From positions 16,110-80,109 of the forward strand of contig CAYJEW010000002.1 of NCBI GenBank assembly GCA_964369525.1: a DNA stretch of 64,000 nt. The letters run 5' to 3'. The notes beneath the pieces are model-generated. The model did no database searches, had not been told where the DNA came from, and saw nothing but the letters and a program-made list of their open reading frames with translations. Position 1 is the first letter of the stretch; every line of letters begins with the position of its first letter. The position numbers and the translations under genes are program-made. Shown piece by piece: positions 8,471 to 17,220 of the stretch. The DNA is from JAAYCI01 sp964369525 (GTDB lineage: Bacteria; Bacillota; Clostridia; Oscillospirales; Ruminococcaceae).

Positions 8471-9220
8471 TTATCCTTGGCGGGTTAGGTGAACATGGTG
8501 CATTAAAATGCTGCCGGCTACCGAAACATTAAAACTGTTTACGCCGCCGGAGGTGACCATTGGCAGCGAGATAGCGCCGTCGCACAGTTTGTAAATAAGA
8601 GGGCTTACGCCACGCCCCTCGCTACCTACTACCAGCCCTAAAGGCCCCGAGAGGTCTTGCTTTTGCAGCGGGGTGCCTTGCATGTCGGCGCAGTATATAA
8701 AGATGTTGTCTTTTTTAAGCTTACGTATCGCCTCGCCCAAATTTGCTACACGGGCAATGGGTAGCAGAGCGGCGGCGCCTGCGCTGGATTTTATGACAGC
8801 AGGGCTAACCCATGCCGAGCCACGCTTTGGAATTATAGCGCCATGTACGCCACAAAGCATTGCCGAGCGCAGCAGCGCACCAAGGTTGTGTGGGTCTTCC
8901 ACACCGTCGGCCAGCAGTATGAAAGGCGGCTCGTTTTTAGCCTTGGCTATGGCAATAATGTCGTCAGGCGAGCAGTATTCTATCTCGGCCGCAAATGCGG
9001 CAACACCTTGGTGCTGAGGGCCGCACAGCGTAGCCAGCTTTTGCGCAGGCACGTGTTTTACCACAGCGCCTGCATTTTTGGCAAGCGCTGTAAAGTAAGC
9101 GGCAGACTTTGGCTGTAGTCCTTCGGCCAGCATAACGGTGTTTACTGCGGCGCCGCTTTGCAGTAGTGCTTCCACGGCGTTGCGCCCGTATACGGGAGGG
9201 GTTGTTTGTTGTGTATCCAT
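8471..9220 (-). CDS. rlmB: TrmH/SpoU-family 23S rRNA 2'-O-methyltransferase
   Basis: This 249-residue protein has the full SPOUT methyltransferase layout. An N-terminal L30e-like substrate-binding domain begins GRNAVEALL, and the knotted SAM-binding domain has motif 1 DGVEDPHNLGALLRSA, motif 2 LVVGSEGRGVS and motif 3 SLPM with NSFNVSVA. These are the signatures of RlmB, which methylates the ribose of G2251 in the peptidyl-transferase P loop of 23S rRNA. The catalytic Arg lies in LLRSA and the trefoil knot is formed by the last two motifs. The ATG at 9220 is preceded by TTTGGAGGCAA, an ideal ribosome site. Only the minus-strand pseudo-ATPase gene follows it, 155 bases away. A paralogue with other substrates (for example tRNA Gm18) cannot be fully excluded. 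Confidence 0.9.
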   Translation of the reverse strand: MDTQQTTPPVYGRNAVEALLQSGAAVNTVMLAEGLQPKSAAYFTALAKNAGAVVKHVPAQKLATLCGPQHQGVAAFAAEIEYCSPDDIIAIAKAKNEPPFILLADGVEDPHNLGALLRSAMLCGVHGAIIPKRGSAWVSPAVIKSSAGAAALLPIARVANLGEAIRKLKKDNIFIYCADMQGTPLQKQDLSGPLGLVVGSEGRGVSPLIYKLCDGAISLPMVTSGGVNSFNVSVAGSILMHHVHLTRQG

Positions 9221-9715
9221 TTGCCTCCAAAATAATTAAGTGTAAGGCGGATGCGAAAGCTCTAATAACACTATTGGTTGCGGTAAAAAGCATATGTACC
9301 CCAATATGCAGTTATTATATCAAAGTTTTGCCTGTATTACCACCCACATACAAAAAAACATGAAAAAGTAGGTACAATGATATGCGGTGAATATGCTACA
9401 GATTGCAAATACTGCAAAACAGTGGCTGTATAAGCAGATTTATACAGAATGTAAATAGCGTAGAGGGCAGGCAGGATGTTGAAAAGTCGGTTGAAAGTGT
9501 TAAGAAGTGGCATTATCTGCGGTATTATCGGTGTGGAAAACTAGATTTAGGGAGGGTTTTCCACAAGAAGTTTAAAGCTTTCCACAAAACAAGGTGTTTA
9601 AACAGGGTAATAAAAGGGGAATATGTATAGAAAATGAAGGGCAATAAGGGTGTATATTTCTCTGAATGTGACAAATATAAATATTTTGCAGCGTATTGTA
9701 CGGAGATGAAATTGA
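9221..9715. other. 495-base gap between divergent rlmB and OGG-type glycosylase genes
   Basis: AT-rich, with no convincing gene. It holds a TATAAT box for rlmB on the minus strand (complement near 9312-9320) and, at 9532-9586, three copies of TTTCCACA-type sequence: TGTGGAAAA (9532-9540, reverse), TTTTCCACA (9557-9565) and TTTCCACA (9579-9586). These resemble relaxed DnaA boxes. A 75-codon open frame at 9403-9630 overlaps them but has no ribosome site or recognisable protein features. Confidence 0.5.
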
Positions 9716-10570
9716 ATGGGAAATGGTGAAAACATGGCGGTATTTGCACAAAACGCTTTTGAAACATCGGCGAGAGGTATGAACCTTGAAGCCACATTGT
9801 TTTGCGGGCAGAGCTTTAGCTGGCAGCATGATAGCGGTAGCTATATTGGAATGGTGGAGGATATGGCGGTAAAGCTAAGCCAAGAAGGGGATATTCTACG
9901 CATACAAAACATAAGCGGGCAGCCACTAACAGCGCAGCAAAAGGAGTATTGGCTACGGTATTTTACACTTGATATCGACTACAATGCGCTTCATAATGCA
10001 TTTGCACAAAACAAGCAGCTGGCGGCGTGTGTTGGGTACGAGCCGGGAATTCGTATGCTACGCCAGCCGTTTTTTGAAACGCTGATATGCTTTATAATAA
10101 GCCAAAACAATAATATTCCGCGTATAAACGGTATTGTACAGCGGCTACGAGAGGGCTTTGGCACAAATGTGGCCGAGGGGGTGTATGCCTTTCCACAGGC
10201 CCGGCAGCTGGCGCAGCTGGAGGTAGAGCAGCTACAGCCGCTGCGCGCGGGCTTTAGGGCAAAATACATACTGGACGCGGCGCGTAGGGTGGCAGACGGG
10301 CGGCTACAGCATAGCCAGCTAACACAGCTGCCCACAGAAGAGGCACGCAAGCAGCTTTTAGAGATATACGGCGTGGGGCAAAAGGTGGCAGACTGTGTGC
10401 TGTTGTTTGGCTTGCAACGCTGGGAGGTATCGCCGATGGATGTGTGGATGCGCAGAGCCATGCAGCAGCTGTTTGAGCAAGGAATGCCCGAATGCGCCAA
10501 AGGCTATGAAGGTGTGGCACAGCAGTATATATTCCACTATGCACGCACCGAGAAGCTGGTGGAGGGATAA
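9716..10570 (+). CDS. 8-oxoguanine DNA glycosylase/AP lyase (OGG1-type HhH-GPD)
   Basis: This 284-residue base-excision repair enzyme has an N-terminal OGG-like domain containing SFSW (33-36) and a helix-hairpin-helix-GPD domain from about residue 115. The hairpin LLEIYGVGQKVADC carries the Schiff-base Lys223, and Asp242 in SPMDVWMRRAM matches the catalytic Asp of human OGG1 (VDVHMW). It should excise 8-oxoguanine opposite C and nick the strand by beta-elimination. ATG 9716 has GGAG ten bases upstream; an alternative ATG at 9734 would shorten it by six residues. It is divergent from rlmB and stands alone. The bacterial OGG1-like clade is scattered among Clostridia and archaea, and the related AlkA family is excluded by the Lys. 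Confidence 0.88.
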   Translation: MGNGENMAVFAQNAFETSARGMNLEATLFCGQSFSWQHDSGSYIGMVEDMAVKLSQEGDILRIQNISGQPLTAQQKEYWLRYFTLDIDYNALHNAFAQNKQLAACVGYEPGIRMLRQPFFETLICFIISQNNNIPRINGIVQRLREGFGTNVAEGVYAFPQARQLAQLEVEQLQPLRAGFRAKYILDAARRVADGRLQHSQLTQLPTEEARKQLLEIYGVGQKVADCVLLFGLQRWEVSPMDVWMRRAMQQLFEQGMPECAKGYEGVAQQYIFHYARTEKLVEG

Positions 10571-10599
10571 TATATGCTTATAGCTCGTCAACTTTCGCA

Positions 10600-10628
10600 T
10601 TGATTTTGTGCATGGCGGGGTGTATACT
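10600..10628 (+). promoter_or_regulatory. sigma-A promoter of fba
   Basis: -35 TTGATT (10600-10605), 17-base spacer, -10 TATACT (10623-10628). The ribosome site AGGAGG lies about 45 bases downstream. Confidence 0.75.
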
Positions 10629-10686
10629 GAAAACTATAAATGGCCCTGCGGCGAAAGCCTGCGGCTAAACTTAGGAGGCGTTATAA

Positions 10687-11550
10687 ATGCTTGTAAATGC
10701 GCGCGATATGCTCATTAAGGCCAAAGAAGGTCACTATGCGGTAGCACAGATTAACATCAACAATCTAGAGTGGACCAAAGCGGTTTTGCTTACGTCGCAA
10801 GAGCTGAATAGCCCTGTGATTTTGGGTGTTTCTGAGGGCGCCGGCAAGTATATGGGCGGCTTTGAGACGGTGGCGGCCATGGTAAAAGCGATGGACAAAA
10901 GCCTTGGAATTACCGTTCCGGTTGCGCTTCACCTAGACCACGGCACATACGACGCCTGCATTAAGTGCATAGAGGCGGGCTTTACGTCAATAATGTTTGA
11001 CGGCAGTCATTATGATATTGAGGAAAATGTAGCTAAAACATCCGAGCTTGTGCGTGCGGCACGCGATGCGGGCATGTCTATCGAGGCCGAGGTGGGCTCT
11101 ATTGGCGGCGAGGAAGACGGCGTTGTGGGCGCAGGCGAGGTGGCAGACCCCGAAGAGTGCCGCCGCATTGCCGAGCTGGGCATAGACTTTTTGGCCGCAG
11201 GCATAGGCAACATACACGGCGTGTATCCACCAAACTGGAAAGGGCTGGACTTTGATGCCCTTGAGAAGATACAAAAATCCACAGGCGGCCTGCCTTTGGT
11301 ACTACACGGAGGCACGGGCATTCCGCAGGATATGATTAAAAAGGCGATAAGCCTGAGTGTGTCGAAGATTAACGTGAACACCGAGTGCCAGCTTTCGTTT
11401 GCGGCGGCTACTCGCAAGTATATAGAAGAGGGCAAAGACAAAGAGGGCAAAGGCTATGACCCAAGAAAGCTACTGGCCCCCGGTGTAAAGGCTATACAAG
11501 ACACGGTGCGCGAAAAGTATGAAATTTTCGGCTCGGTGGGCAAGGCATAG
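10687..11550 (+). CDS. fba: class II fructose-1,6-bisphosphate aldolase
   Basis: This 287-residue zinc aldolase of glycolysis and gluconeogenesis splits fructose-1,6-bisphosphate into DHAP and glyceraldehyde-3-phosphate. The proposed catalytic Asp and first zinc ligand lie in HLDHG (82-86), the other zinc histidines are His177 (NIHGVY) and His207 (VLHGGTG), and the phosphate-binding KINVNTE follows. Length and motifs match the class IIB Bacillus/Clostridium enzymes rather than tagatose-bisphosphate aldolase, although close relatives act on both. ATG 10687 is preceded by TTAGGAGGCG. It has its own strong promoter and terminator and so is monocistronic, as expected for a highly expressed glycolytic gene. 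Confidence 0.95.
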   Translation: MLVNARDMLIKAKEGHYAVAQININNLEWTKAVLLTSQELNSPVILGVSEGAGKYMGGFETVAAMVKAMDKSLGITVPVALHLDHGTYDACIKCIEAGFTSIMFDGSHYDIEENVAKTSELVRAARDAGMSIEAEVGSIGGEEDGVVGAGEVADPEECRRIAELGIDFLAAGIGNIHGVYPPNWKGLDFDALEKIQKSTGGLPLVLHGGTGIPQDMIKKAISLSVSKINVNTECQLSFAAATRKYIEEGKDKEGKGYDPRKLLAPGVKAIQDTVREKYEIFGSVGKA

Positions 11551-11567
11551 AGCATAAAAGAATATTA

Positions 11568-11603
11568 AGCCGATGCAGGTGTGAGCCTGCATCGGCTTTT
11601 TTT
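11568..11603 (+). terminator. intrinsic terminator of fba
   Basis: A perfect 12-bp stem AGCCGATGCAGG / CCTGCATCGGCT with a six-base loop, followed by seven T's. Confidence 0.92.
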
Positions 11604-12012
11604 GTGAAAAAATACGGCAGATGAAGCGAGATGGAAGCTATTAGGGGGTTAAAGTGAAGCCTGAGTGCAAAATAAACATGGCTATGAAGGTAGTTTGTGT
11701 TGGGGCAGATACGATGCAGATAAAATAAGCGTGAGCAAGGGCGGCTAAGCGCTAAACTTTAGCGAAGTGCACAAACGGGGCTGCGAGTTTTTGTGGTAAA
11801 TACTAGTAAAATTATTGGGTTTTGTTTGGACAATTTTGTAAAAATGTGGTAAAATTTTGTGGTGTGCCAGCGGTGTATGCTATAACACAGTTGTAGTATC
11901 TGCCGGCGGTTATACACTGCGGTGAATCTACTGTTACTAAGCCAAGGCACAGCCTTGGTAAAAATACACGCCTCACAGGCCATACGGGCCAAGGCTGAAA
12001 AGGGGTAAATCT
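11604..12012 (+). other. ~410-base leader region before the EF-G-like gene
   Basis: No gene is visible. A promoter lies at 11826-11855, leaving a ~150-base untranslated leader that holds a short perfect hairpin CCAAGGC-aca-GCCTTGG (11942-11958). No riboswitch class is recognised. The stretch 11604-11800 shows nothing identifiable. Confidence 0.45.
11826..11855 (+). promoter_or_regulatory. sigma-A promoter of the EF-G-like gene
   Basis: -35 TTGGAC (11826-11831), 18-base spacer, -10 TAAAAT (11850-11855). Confidence 0.5.
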
Positions 12013-14091
12013 ATGAGCCATACACCTGACAAAATTCGCAACATTATGATAGCGGGCCACTCCGGTGCGGGAAAAACAACACTGGCAGAGGCGCTGCTGT
12101 TTTACAGCAAGGCCATAGACCGATTTGGACGTGTGGACGATGGCAACGCCACAATGGATTTTGACCCGGAAGAAAATAAACGCGGCGTGTCGCTTAGCGC
12201 GGCTTTGGCGTCTATAGAGTACGACACCGCGAGGATTAACCTGGTGGATGTGCCCGGGCTGTTTGATTTTGAGCTGGGCTTATACGAAGGTATTATGGCG
12301 GTAGAGGGCGTTTTGGTGTGTGTAGAGGCGCGCGGCGGCCTGCCTGTGGGCGCACAAAAAGCGTATAAACTGGCTAAAAACAACGGCAAGAGCACCATGT
12401 TCTACGTGAGCAAGCTGGACGTGGAAAACGCCGATTTTTACAAGGTATACGAAGAGATGAAGGCAGAGTTTGGCACATCGCTTTGTCCTATTGTTGTGCC
12501 GCATGTGGAGGGAGACAAGATTACATTTGTGAATCTTATCTCCGAAAAAGCATTTGTGTACGATGATAACGGCCAGGCCACACAGGTAGATAGGCCAGAC
12601 CTTGGCGCGCTGTATGACGAGCTGCGCAACGCTATGTTTGAAGCTGTTGCCGAAACAGACGACGCGCTAATGGAAAAGTTTTTCGCAGGAGAGCCCTTTA
12701 CTATAGATGAGCTTACAGATGGCCTGCGCACAGGCACAAAAACAGGCGCTGTGTCGCCCGTGCTGTGTGGTGTATCTACCAGTATGGCGGCGTGTGATAT
12801 GCTACTGTTTAACATAAAAGCCTTAATGCCCAGCGCCCAAAGGGGTGGTGGCATGCAGGCAGAGGCCGACGGCAAAGAGGTTATTATAGAATGCGACCCA
12901 AGCGGAGATTTGGCAGCGTATGTGTTTAAAACCGTGGCCGACCCGTTTGTGGGCAAGCTGTCGTATGTGAAGGTGGTTCGCGGTGTGCTTAAGCCCGACT
13001 CGGCACTGGTAAACAGCCGCACAGGTGAGGCTGAAAAGATGGGCAAGCTTTTGTTTGTGAAGGGTAAAAAACAAATAGATACTACCGAGATTTCAGCGGG
13101 TGATATGGGCGCTGTTACAAAATTGCAAAATGCGAAAACAGGCGATACATTGTGCAAACCCGGTAGCGTTGCGGCAGTGAAAAAGGTGCCGTTCCCCGGT
13201 GCTACATATAGTATGGCACTGCGCACCACCAAAAAAGGCGACGAGAGTAAGATATCTACAGCTATGCAACGCATGCTGGAAGAAGACCGCACGCTTGCAT
13301 ATAAAGTAGACTCTGAAACGCTGCAGCAGGTTATCAGCGGCCTTGGCGAGCAGCACCTTGATGTGGTTATAGCAAAAATGAAGAGCAAGTTTGGCGTGGA
13401 GGTGGAGCTGTCGCAACCAAGGGTTGCATACCGCGAAACACTGCGCAAAAAGGTTAAAAAGCAAGGCCGCCACAAAAAGCAAACAGGTGGCCACGGGCAG
13501 TTTGGCGATGTTATTATGGAGTTTGAGCCAAACGACTCGGACGAGCTGGTATTTGAAGAGAAAATCTTTGGCGGCAGTGTGCCGAAAAACTTCCATCCTG
13601 CTGTTGAAAAAGGCCTGCGCGAGGCCGCACAGCGCGGTGTGTTGGCAGGCTACCCGGTTGTGGGCCTGAAAGCTACACTGCTAGACGGTAGTTATCATGC
13701 GGTAGACTCATCTGAAATGGCGTTTAAAATGGCGGCAAAGGTTGCATATAAATCGGCACTGCCCGAGGCAGGCCCTGTGCTACTGGAGCCCATTGGCGCG
13801 CTGAAGGCGTATGTGCCGGACTCGAACACAGGCGATATTATGGGTGAAACCAACAAGCGCCGCGGGCGTGTTATGGGCATGAACCCGGCAGGCGACGGCC
13901 TACAGGTGGTGGAAGCCGAGATACCTGTGAGCGAGATGCACGACTTTACCACATACATGCGCCAGCTTACCCAAGGCCGCGGGCATTACGAGTTTGAGTT
14001 TGTAAGGTACGAGCCGTTGCCACAGCAGCTCGAGGCCAAGGTTATTGAAGATGCTAAGAAAATATTTGTGGATAAAGACGAAGACGAATAG
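12013..14091 (+). CDS. EF-G-like translational GTPase (EF-G2/FusA2-type)
   Basis: This 692-residue protein has the five-domain EF-G architecture: GTPase domain with P-loop GHSGAGKT (15-22), beta-barrel domain II, and the EF-G C-terminal domains (GHGQFGDV at about 495-502; RGHYEFEFVRYEPLP at the end). It is not canonical EF-G. The switch II motif is DVPGLFD (79-85) instead of DTPGHVD, so the catalytic His is Leu83, and the base-specificity motif NKxD is SKLD (133-136). These changes are typical of the EF-G2-like group found beside normal FusA in many bacteria, whose GTPase activity and role in translation are poorly understood. ATG 12013 follows AAGGGG. It is followed by the greA promoter, so it is probably its own unit. 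Confidence 0.88.
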   Translation: MSHTPDKIRNIMIAGHSGAGKTTLAEALLFYSKAIDRFGRVDDGNATMDFDPEENKRGVSLSAALASIEYDTARINLVDVPGLFDFELGLYEGIMAVEGVLVCVEARGGLPVGAQKAYKLAKNNGKSTMFYVSKLDVENADFYKVYEEMKAEFGTSLCPIVVPHVEGDKITFVNLISEKAFVYDDNGQATQVDRPDLGALYDELRNAMFEAVAETDDALMEKFFAGEPFTIDELTDGLRTGTKTGAVSPVLCGVSTSMAACDMLLFNIKALMPSAQRGGGMQAEADGKEVIIECDPSGDLAAYVFKTVADPFVGKLSYVKVVRGVLKPDSALVNSRTGEAEKMGKLLFVKGKKQIDTTEISAGDMGAVTKLQNAKTGDTLCKPGSVAAVKKVPFPGATYSMALRTTKKGDESKISTAMQRMLEEDRTLAYKVDSETLQQVISGLGEQHLDVVIAKMKSKFGVEVELSQPRVAYRETLRKKVKKQGRHKKQTGGHGQFGDVIMEFEPNDSDELVFEEKIFGGSVPKNFHPAVEKGLREAAQRGVLAGYPVVGLKATLLDGSYHAVDSSEMAFKMAAKVAYKSALPEAGPVLLEPIGALKAYVPDSNTGDIMGETNKRRGRVMGMNPAGDGLQVVEAEIPVSEMHDFTTYMRQLTQGRGHYEFEFVRYEPLPQQLEAKVIEDAKKIFVDKDEDE

Positions 14092-14131
14092 GCAAAATAC
14101 GGCGGAAATTGGCAGTGTGCCTATATTTTGG

Positions 14132-14160
14132 TTGACATGCGGTGCTATTTGTAATATAAT
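14132..14160 (+). promoter_or_regulatory. consensus sigma-A promoter of greA
   Basis: TTGACA (14132-14137), 17-base spacer, TATAAT (14155-14160): a full consensus match at optimal spacing, the strongest promoter in the window. Confidence 0.92.
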
Positions 14161-14176
14161 AGCCTAAGTTATGTGC

Positions 14177-14247
14177 GGCAAAAAAAGATGCGATGTATCG
14201 AATTTTTGCCGGCAAGCTTTAAAGAAAGTACATTGCGGCATGCCGCA
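14177..14247 (+). promoter_or_regulatory. structured 5' leader of greA
   Basis: Two hairpins lie between the promoter and the ribosome site. GGCAAAAA (14177-14184) pairs with TTTTTGCC (14203-14210) around an inner CGAT-gt-ATCG. The second is a perfect palindrome TGCGGCATGCCGCA (14234-14247). Neither has a T-run. Function is inferred only from position. Confidence 0.4.
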
Positions 14248-14278
14248 GTAATATTTATGTCGAAGGAGCGGGTATTAA

Positions 14279-14773
14279 ATGGCTAATCCGCAAAAAAAAG
14301 AGGTTAAAGTAACCCGTGCGGGGCTTATAAAGCTAGAGGATGAGCTGAACCATCTTAAAACAGAGCGCCGAAAAGATGTGGCCGACAAGATAAAGGTGGC
14401 TCGTGGATATGGCGATTTATCGGAAAATAGCGAGTATGATGAAGCTAAAAACGAGCAAGGCATTGTGGAGAGCCGCATTGCCGAGCTGGAAACCATGCTA
14501 AAGCATATTCATGTAATTGACGAGGATGAGCTAACAAACGAGCATGTAATGGTGGGCAGCCATGTGAAGCTGCGCGACAGCGACGGCGACACAGACGAGT
14601 ATGACATTGTGGGATCTACCGAGGCAGACCCTGCCGCAGGGAAAATTAGCGACGAGTCGCCTGTGGGTGCGGCGCTGATAAACCACGGTGCAGGTGATAC
14701 GGTAGAGGTTACGTTGCCGTCGGGCGTGGTGGTGGCATACACCATTGTAGAGATTACAAAGTCGGACATTTAG
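14279..14773 (+). CDS. greA: transcription elongation factor GreA
   Basis: This 164-residue factor rescues backtracked RNA polymerase by stimulating transcript cleavage. The N-terminal coiled-coil (to about residue 78) carries the tip motif YGDLSENSEYDEAK, whose acidic residues place Mg2+ in the polymerase active site. The C-terminal FKBP-like domain ends in PSGVVVAYTIVEI. ATG 14279 has GGAGCGGG upstream. Length is normal for Bacillota. It has a consensus promoter, a hairpin-rich leader and its own terminator; lysS follows after a 335-base gap with a separate promoter. Confidence 0.97.
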   Translation: MANPQKKEVKVTRAGLIKLEDELNHLKTERRKDVADKIKVARGYGDLSENSEYDEAKNEQGIVESRIAELETMLKHIHVIDEDELTNEHVMVGSHVKLRDSDGDTDEYDIVGSTEADPAAGKISDESPVGAALINHGAGDTVEVTLPSGVVVAYTIVEITKSDI

Positions 14774-14799
14774 CAGGCAGTCACTACGTAAAGTTATTA

Positions 14800-14859
14800 C
14801 CGCACATATAAACAGAGCGGCTGCCGATATGGCTGGCCGCTCAGTTTGTGCGGTTTTTT
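14800..14859 (+). terminator. intrinsic terminator of greA
   Basis: Outer stem CCGCACA (14800-14806) / TGTGCGG (14847-14853), inner stem GAGCGGC / GCCGCTC, followed by six T's. Confidence 0.85.
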
Positions 14860-14975
14860 GATTGCGACGAAAACGCAGATGGTACGAGTACTGGCAAAAG
14901 TAGGCGCATACATGATATACTAAGCCATGATGCTACATTATTATATTATGCATACTTTTAGGGTAGTAGCAGTAT

Positions 14976-15005
14976 TTGCAGGTATAAATTTCTTTGTGCT
15001 AAAAT
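14976..15005 (+). promoter_or_regulatory. probable lysS promoter
   Basis: -35 TTGCAG (14976-14981), 18-base spacer, -10 TAAAAT (15000-15005). Another TATAAT at 15021-15026 lacks a partner -35 box. Confidence 0.45.
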
Positions 15006-15108
15006 GTGCTATTTGCGCATTATAATAATATAACATACAAATAAGTTTGTGTAATATATTTATTAGATTTGGTGCGCATAGCAAGTAACCACAAAGCAGG
15101 AGGACATA

Positions 15109-16731
15109 ATGGATAAAGAGAAAGCAAAGCAGAGTATAGAGAAGGTTGGCGATGTGCTGGAAGCCGCAGTGGACAGTATACAGGACGTGGCGCAAGATTT
15201 TGTGCAGGAGCTTGAGCAGGAGGCACTGCACGAGCAAGCGCTTGTGCGCAGAGAAAAGCTGCAAGTGTTGCAGCAAGAAGGGCAAGACCCATTTAAAATT
15301 AACAGCTGGCCGCAAGATTCTTTCACAAGCGAGGTGAAGGAAACCTACAAAGACCTAGCCGAGGGCGAAGAGGGCCGCCGCGTGTGTATGGCAGGGCGCA
15401 TGATGTCTAAGCGGGTTATGGGTAAGGCCAGCTTTGCCGACCTGAGGGACAGCAGTGGCACCATTCAGATGTACATACGCCGTGATGGCGTGGGCGAAGA
15501 GCCGTATGCGGCATTTAAAAAGTTTGATATAGGCGATATTGTGGGCGTTACCGGTGCGGTGTTTCGCACAAAGATGGGCGAGCTTTCGGTGAAGGCAGAC
15601 GGTATTGTGCTGCTTTCAAAAAGCCTTTTGCCGCTACCTGAAAAGTGGCACGGACTGAAAGACCAAGAGTTGCGATATCGCCAGCGGTATGTAGATTTGA
15701 TTGTGAATCCGCAGGTAAAGCAAACATTCCTTATGAGAAGTAAGATTATTTCGTCTATGAGGCGCTATTTTGATTCGCATGGATTTATGGAAGTAGAAAC
15801 GCCTGTGTTGCATGTGCAGGCAGGCGGCGCAGCGGCGCGCCCGTTTACCACCCACCACAACACGCTAAACCTAGACATGCATCTGCGTATATCGCTGGAG
15901 CTTTACCTAAAGCGGCTGGTGGTGGGCGGATTTGACCGCGTGTATGAAATTGGGCGCAATTTCCGCAACGAGGGTATGGACCATAGCCATAACCCTGAGT
16001 TCACGATGATGGAGCTTTACCAAGCGTACACAGACTATTACGGCATGATGGATTTGTGCGAGGATATGATGCGCACTGTGGGCCGAGAGGTGCTGGGTGG
16101 AAAGGCGCAGGCCGAGTGGGGCGACGAAGTTATTGACCTTGAAACGCCGTTTTTGCGCATTACCATGCGGGAGATAGTGCAGAGGGAAACCAGCATAAAC
16201 TTTGATGAGCTGGCCGATGCCACCGCCGCAAAAAAGCTGGCCGACGAACACGGCATAGCGTATGAAGCAAGGCACGAAAAAGGCGACATACTTAACATGT
16301 TCTTTGAAAAATACTGCGAGCCAAAGCTACGCCAGCCCACGTTTGTTACGGGGCATCCGGTGGAGATATCGCCGCTGGCAAAAAAAGACCCGGAAAATCC
16401 GGGGTACACACTGCGGTTTGAGCTATTTATTGCGGGCAAAGAGTTTGCCAATGCATTCAGTGAGCTGAACGACCCGATAGACCAGCGAACAAGGTTTGAG
16501 TATCAAGAGTTTTTGCGCCAGCAGGGCGACGACGAAGCCAGCGAGATAGATGAGGATTTTCTTACAGCGCTGGAGTACGGTATGCCGCCAACAGGTGGTA
16601 TAGGAATAGGTGTAGACCGTTTTGTGATGCTACTTACAGGGCAAACAAGCATACGCGATGTGTTACTTTTTCCCACAATGAAGCCGCTGGGACAGCAAAA
16701 AACAGCGCAGCATCAAGAGGAAAAAGAGTAA
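15109..16731 (+). CDS. lysS: lysyl-tRNA synthetase, class II
   Basis: This 540-residue enzyme charges tRNA-Lys. The OB-fold anticodon domain (about 90-180) precedes the class II catalytic domain with motif 2 RNFRNEGMDHSHNPEFTMME and motif 3 GIGIGVDRFVMLLTG, and a lysine-site region ELNDPIDQ. The N-terminus is about 35 residues longer than in typical bacterial LysS: an acidic amphipathic helix (KVGDVLEAAVDSIQDVAQDF) before the usual VRREKLQ start. ATG 15109 has AGGAGG seven bases upstream, so the extension is real. Its stop shares one base with the ruvX start, which makes a translationally coupled pair. Confidence 0.96.
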   Translation: MDKEKAKQSIEKVGDVLEAAVDSIQDVAQDFVQELEQEALHEQALVRREKLQVLQQEGQDPFKINSWPQDSFTSEVKETYKDLAEGEEGRRVCMAGRMMSKRVMGKASFADLRDSSGTIQMYIRRDGVGEEPYAAFKKFDIGDIVGVTGAVFRTKMGELSVKADGIVLLSKSLLPLPEKWHGLKDQELRYRQRYVDLIVNPQVKQTFLMRSKIISSMRRYFDSHGFMEVETPVLHVQAGGAAARPFTTHHNTLNLDMHLRISLELYLKRLVVGGFDRVYEIGRNFRNEGMDHSHNPEFTMMELYQAYTDYYGMMDLCEDMMRTVGREVLGGKAQAEWGDEVIDLETPFLRITMREIVQRETSINFDELADATAAKKLADEHGIAYEARHEKGDILNMFFEKYCEPKLRQPTFVTGHPVEISPLAKKDPENPGYTLRFELFIAGKEFANAFSELNDPIDQRTRFEYQEFLRQQGDDEASEIDEDFLTALEYGMPPTGGIGIGVDRFVMLLTGQTSIRDVLLFPTMKPLGQQKTAQHQEEKE

Positions 16732-17159
16732 TGAAGATAATGGCAGTGGACTATGGCGATGCCCGCACGGGGCTTGCCGTGTGCGACCGCACCGAGACGC
16801 TGGCAAGCCCTGTTGGTGTGATTGAAGAGAAAAGCATAGCCAAGGCGGCCGAGAAAATTGTGTATGCCAGCCGTGAGTTTGAGGTGGGGCTGGTAGTGCT
16901 GGGGCTACCTGTGAACATGGACGGTAGCGAGGGCAAAAGGGCGGCCAAAACCAGAAAGCTGGGCGGTATTTTGAGCAACATTTTGGAGGTGCCGCTGGAA
17001 TACTGGGACGAGCGCAACACCACAAAAAATGCCGAGGCGCTACTTAGTGAAGCAGGGGTGTATGGCCAAAAGCGCAAGCAGGAGCTGGACGCATTGGCCG
17101 CCGCTATAACGCTGGAGAGCTATCTTGCGTACAGGCGCAACACATCGCAGCAAGGCTAA
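16731..17159 (+). CDS. ruvX: RuvX/YqgF Holliday-junction resolvase-like nuclease
   Basis: This 142-residue RNase H-fold protein is of the YqgF family, implicated in 16S rRNA 5'-end maturation and Holliday-junction resolution. The conserved parts are present: MAVDYGDARTG with the first catalytic Asp, LVVLGLPVNMDGSEG, WDERNTT and DALAAAITLE with the last Asp. In most relatives the third motif is DERLTT; here Leu is Asn. The ATG overlaps the lysS stop by one base (TAATG), so it depends on lysS translation. A bidirectional terminator follows. Confidence 0.93.
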   Translation: MKIMAVDYGDARTGLAVCDRTETLASPVGVIEEKSIAKAAEKIVYASREFEVGLVVLGLPVNMDGSEGKRAAKTRKLGGILSNILEVPLEYWDERNTTKNAEALLSEAGVYGQKRKQELDALAAAITLESYLAYRRNTSQQG

Positions 17160-17220
17160 ATTTTAAATATTATGTGATAATATCTGCAGAAATTAACATA
17201 ATTTTTCAGCAAAATAAAAA

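Larger units (their letters stand above)
14774..15108 (+). other. 335-base gap between greA and lysS
   Basis: Contains the greA terminator (14800-14859) and, further on, the probable lysS promoter (14976-15005) with an AT-rich leader of ~95 bases. No T-box hallmarks (specifier loop, TGGNACCGCG) are visible, so lysS does not appear to be controlled by a T-box here. Confidence 0.5.

Noticed and set aside
9403..9630. 75-codon open frame in the gap before the OGG-type gene
   Set aside because: No ribosome site, no hydrophobic or domain pattern, overlaps the DnaA-like boxes; likely chance.
14860..15108. Possible T-box riboswitch before lysS
   Set aside because: No TGGNACCGCG T-box sequence or specifier hairpin; only an AT-rich leader and a promoter.
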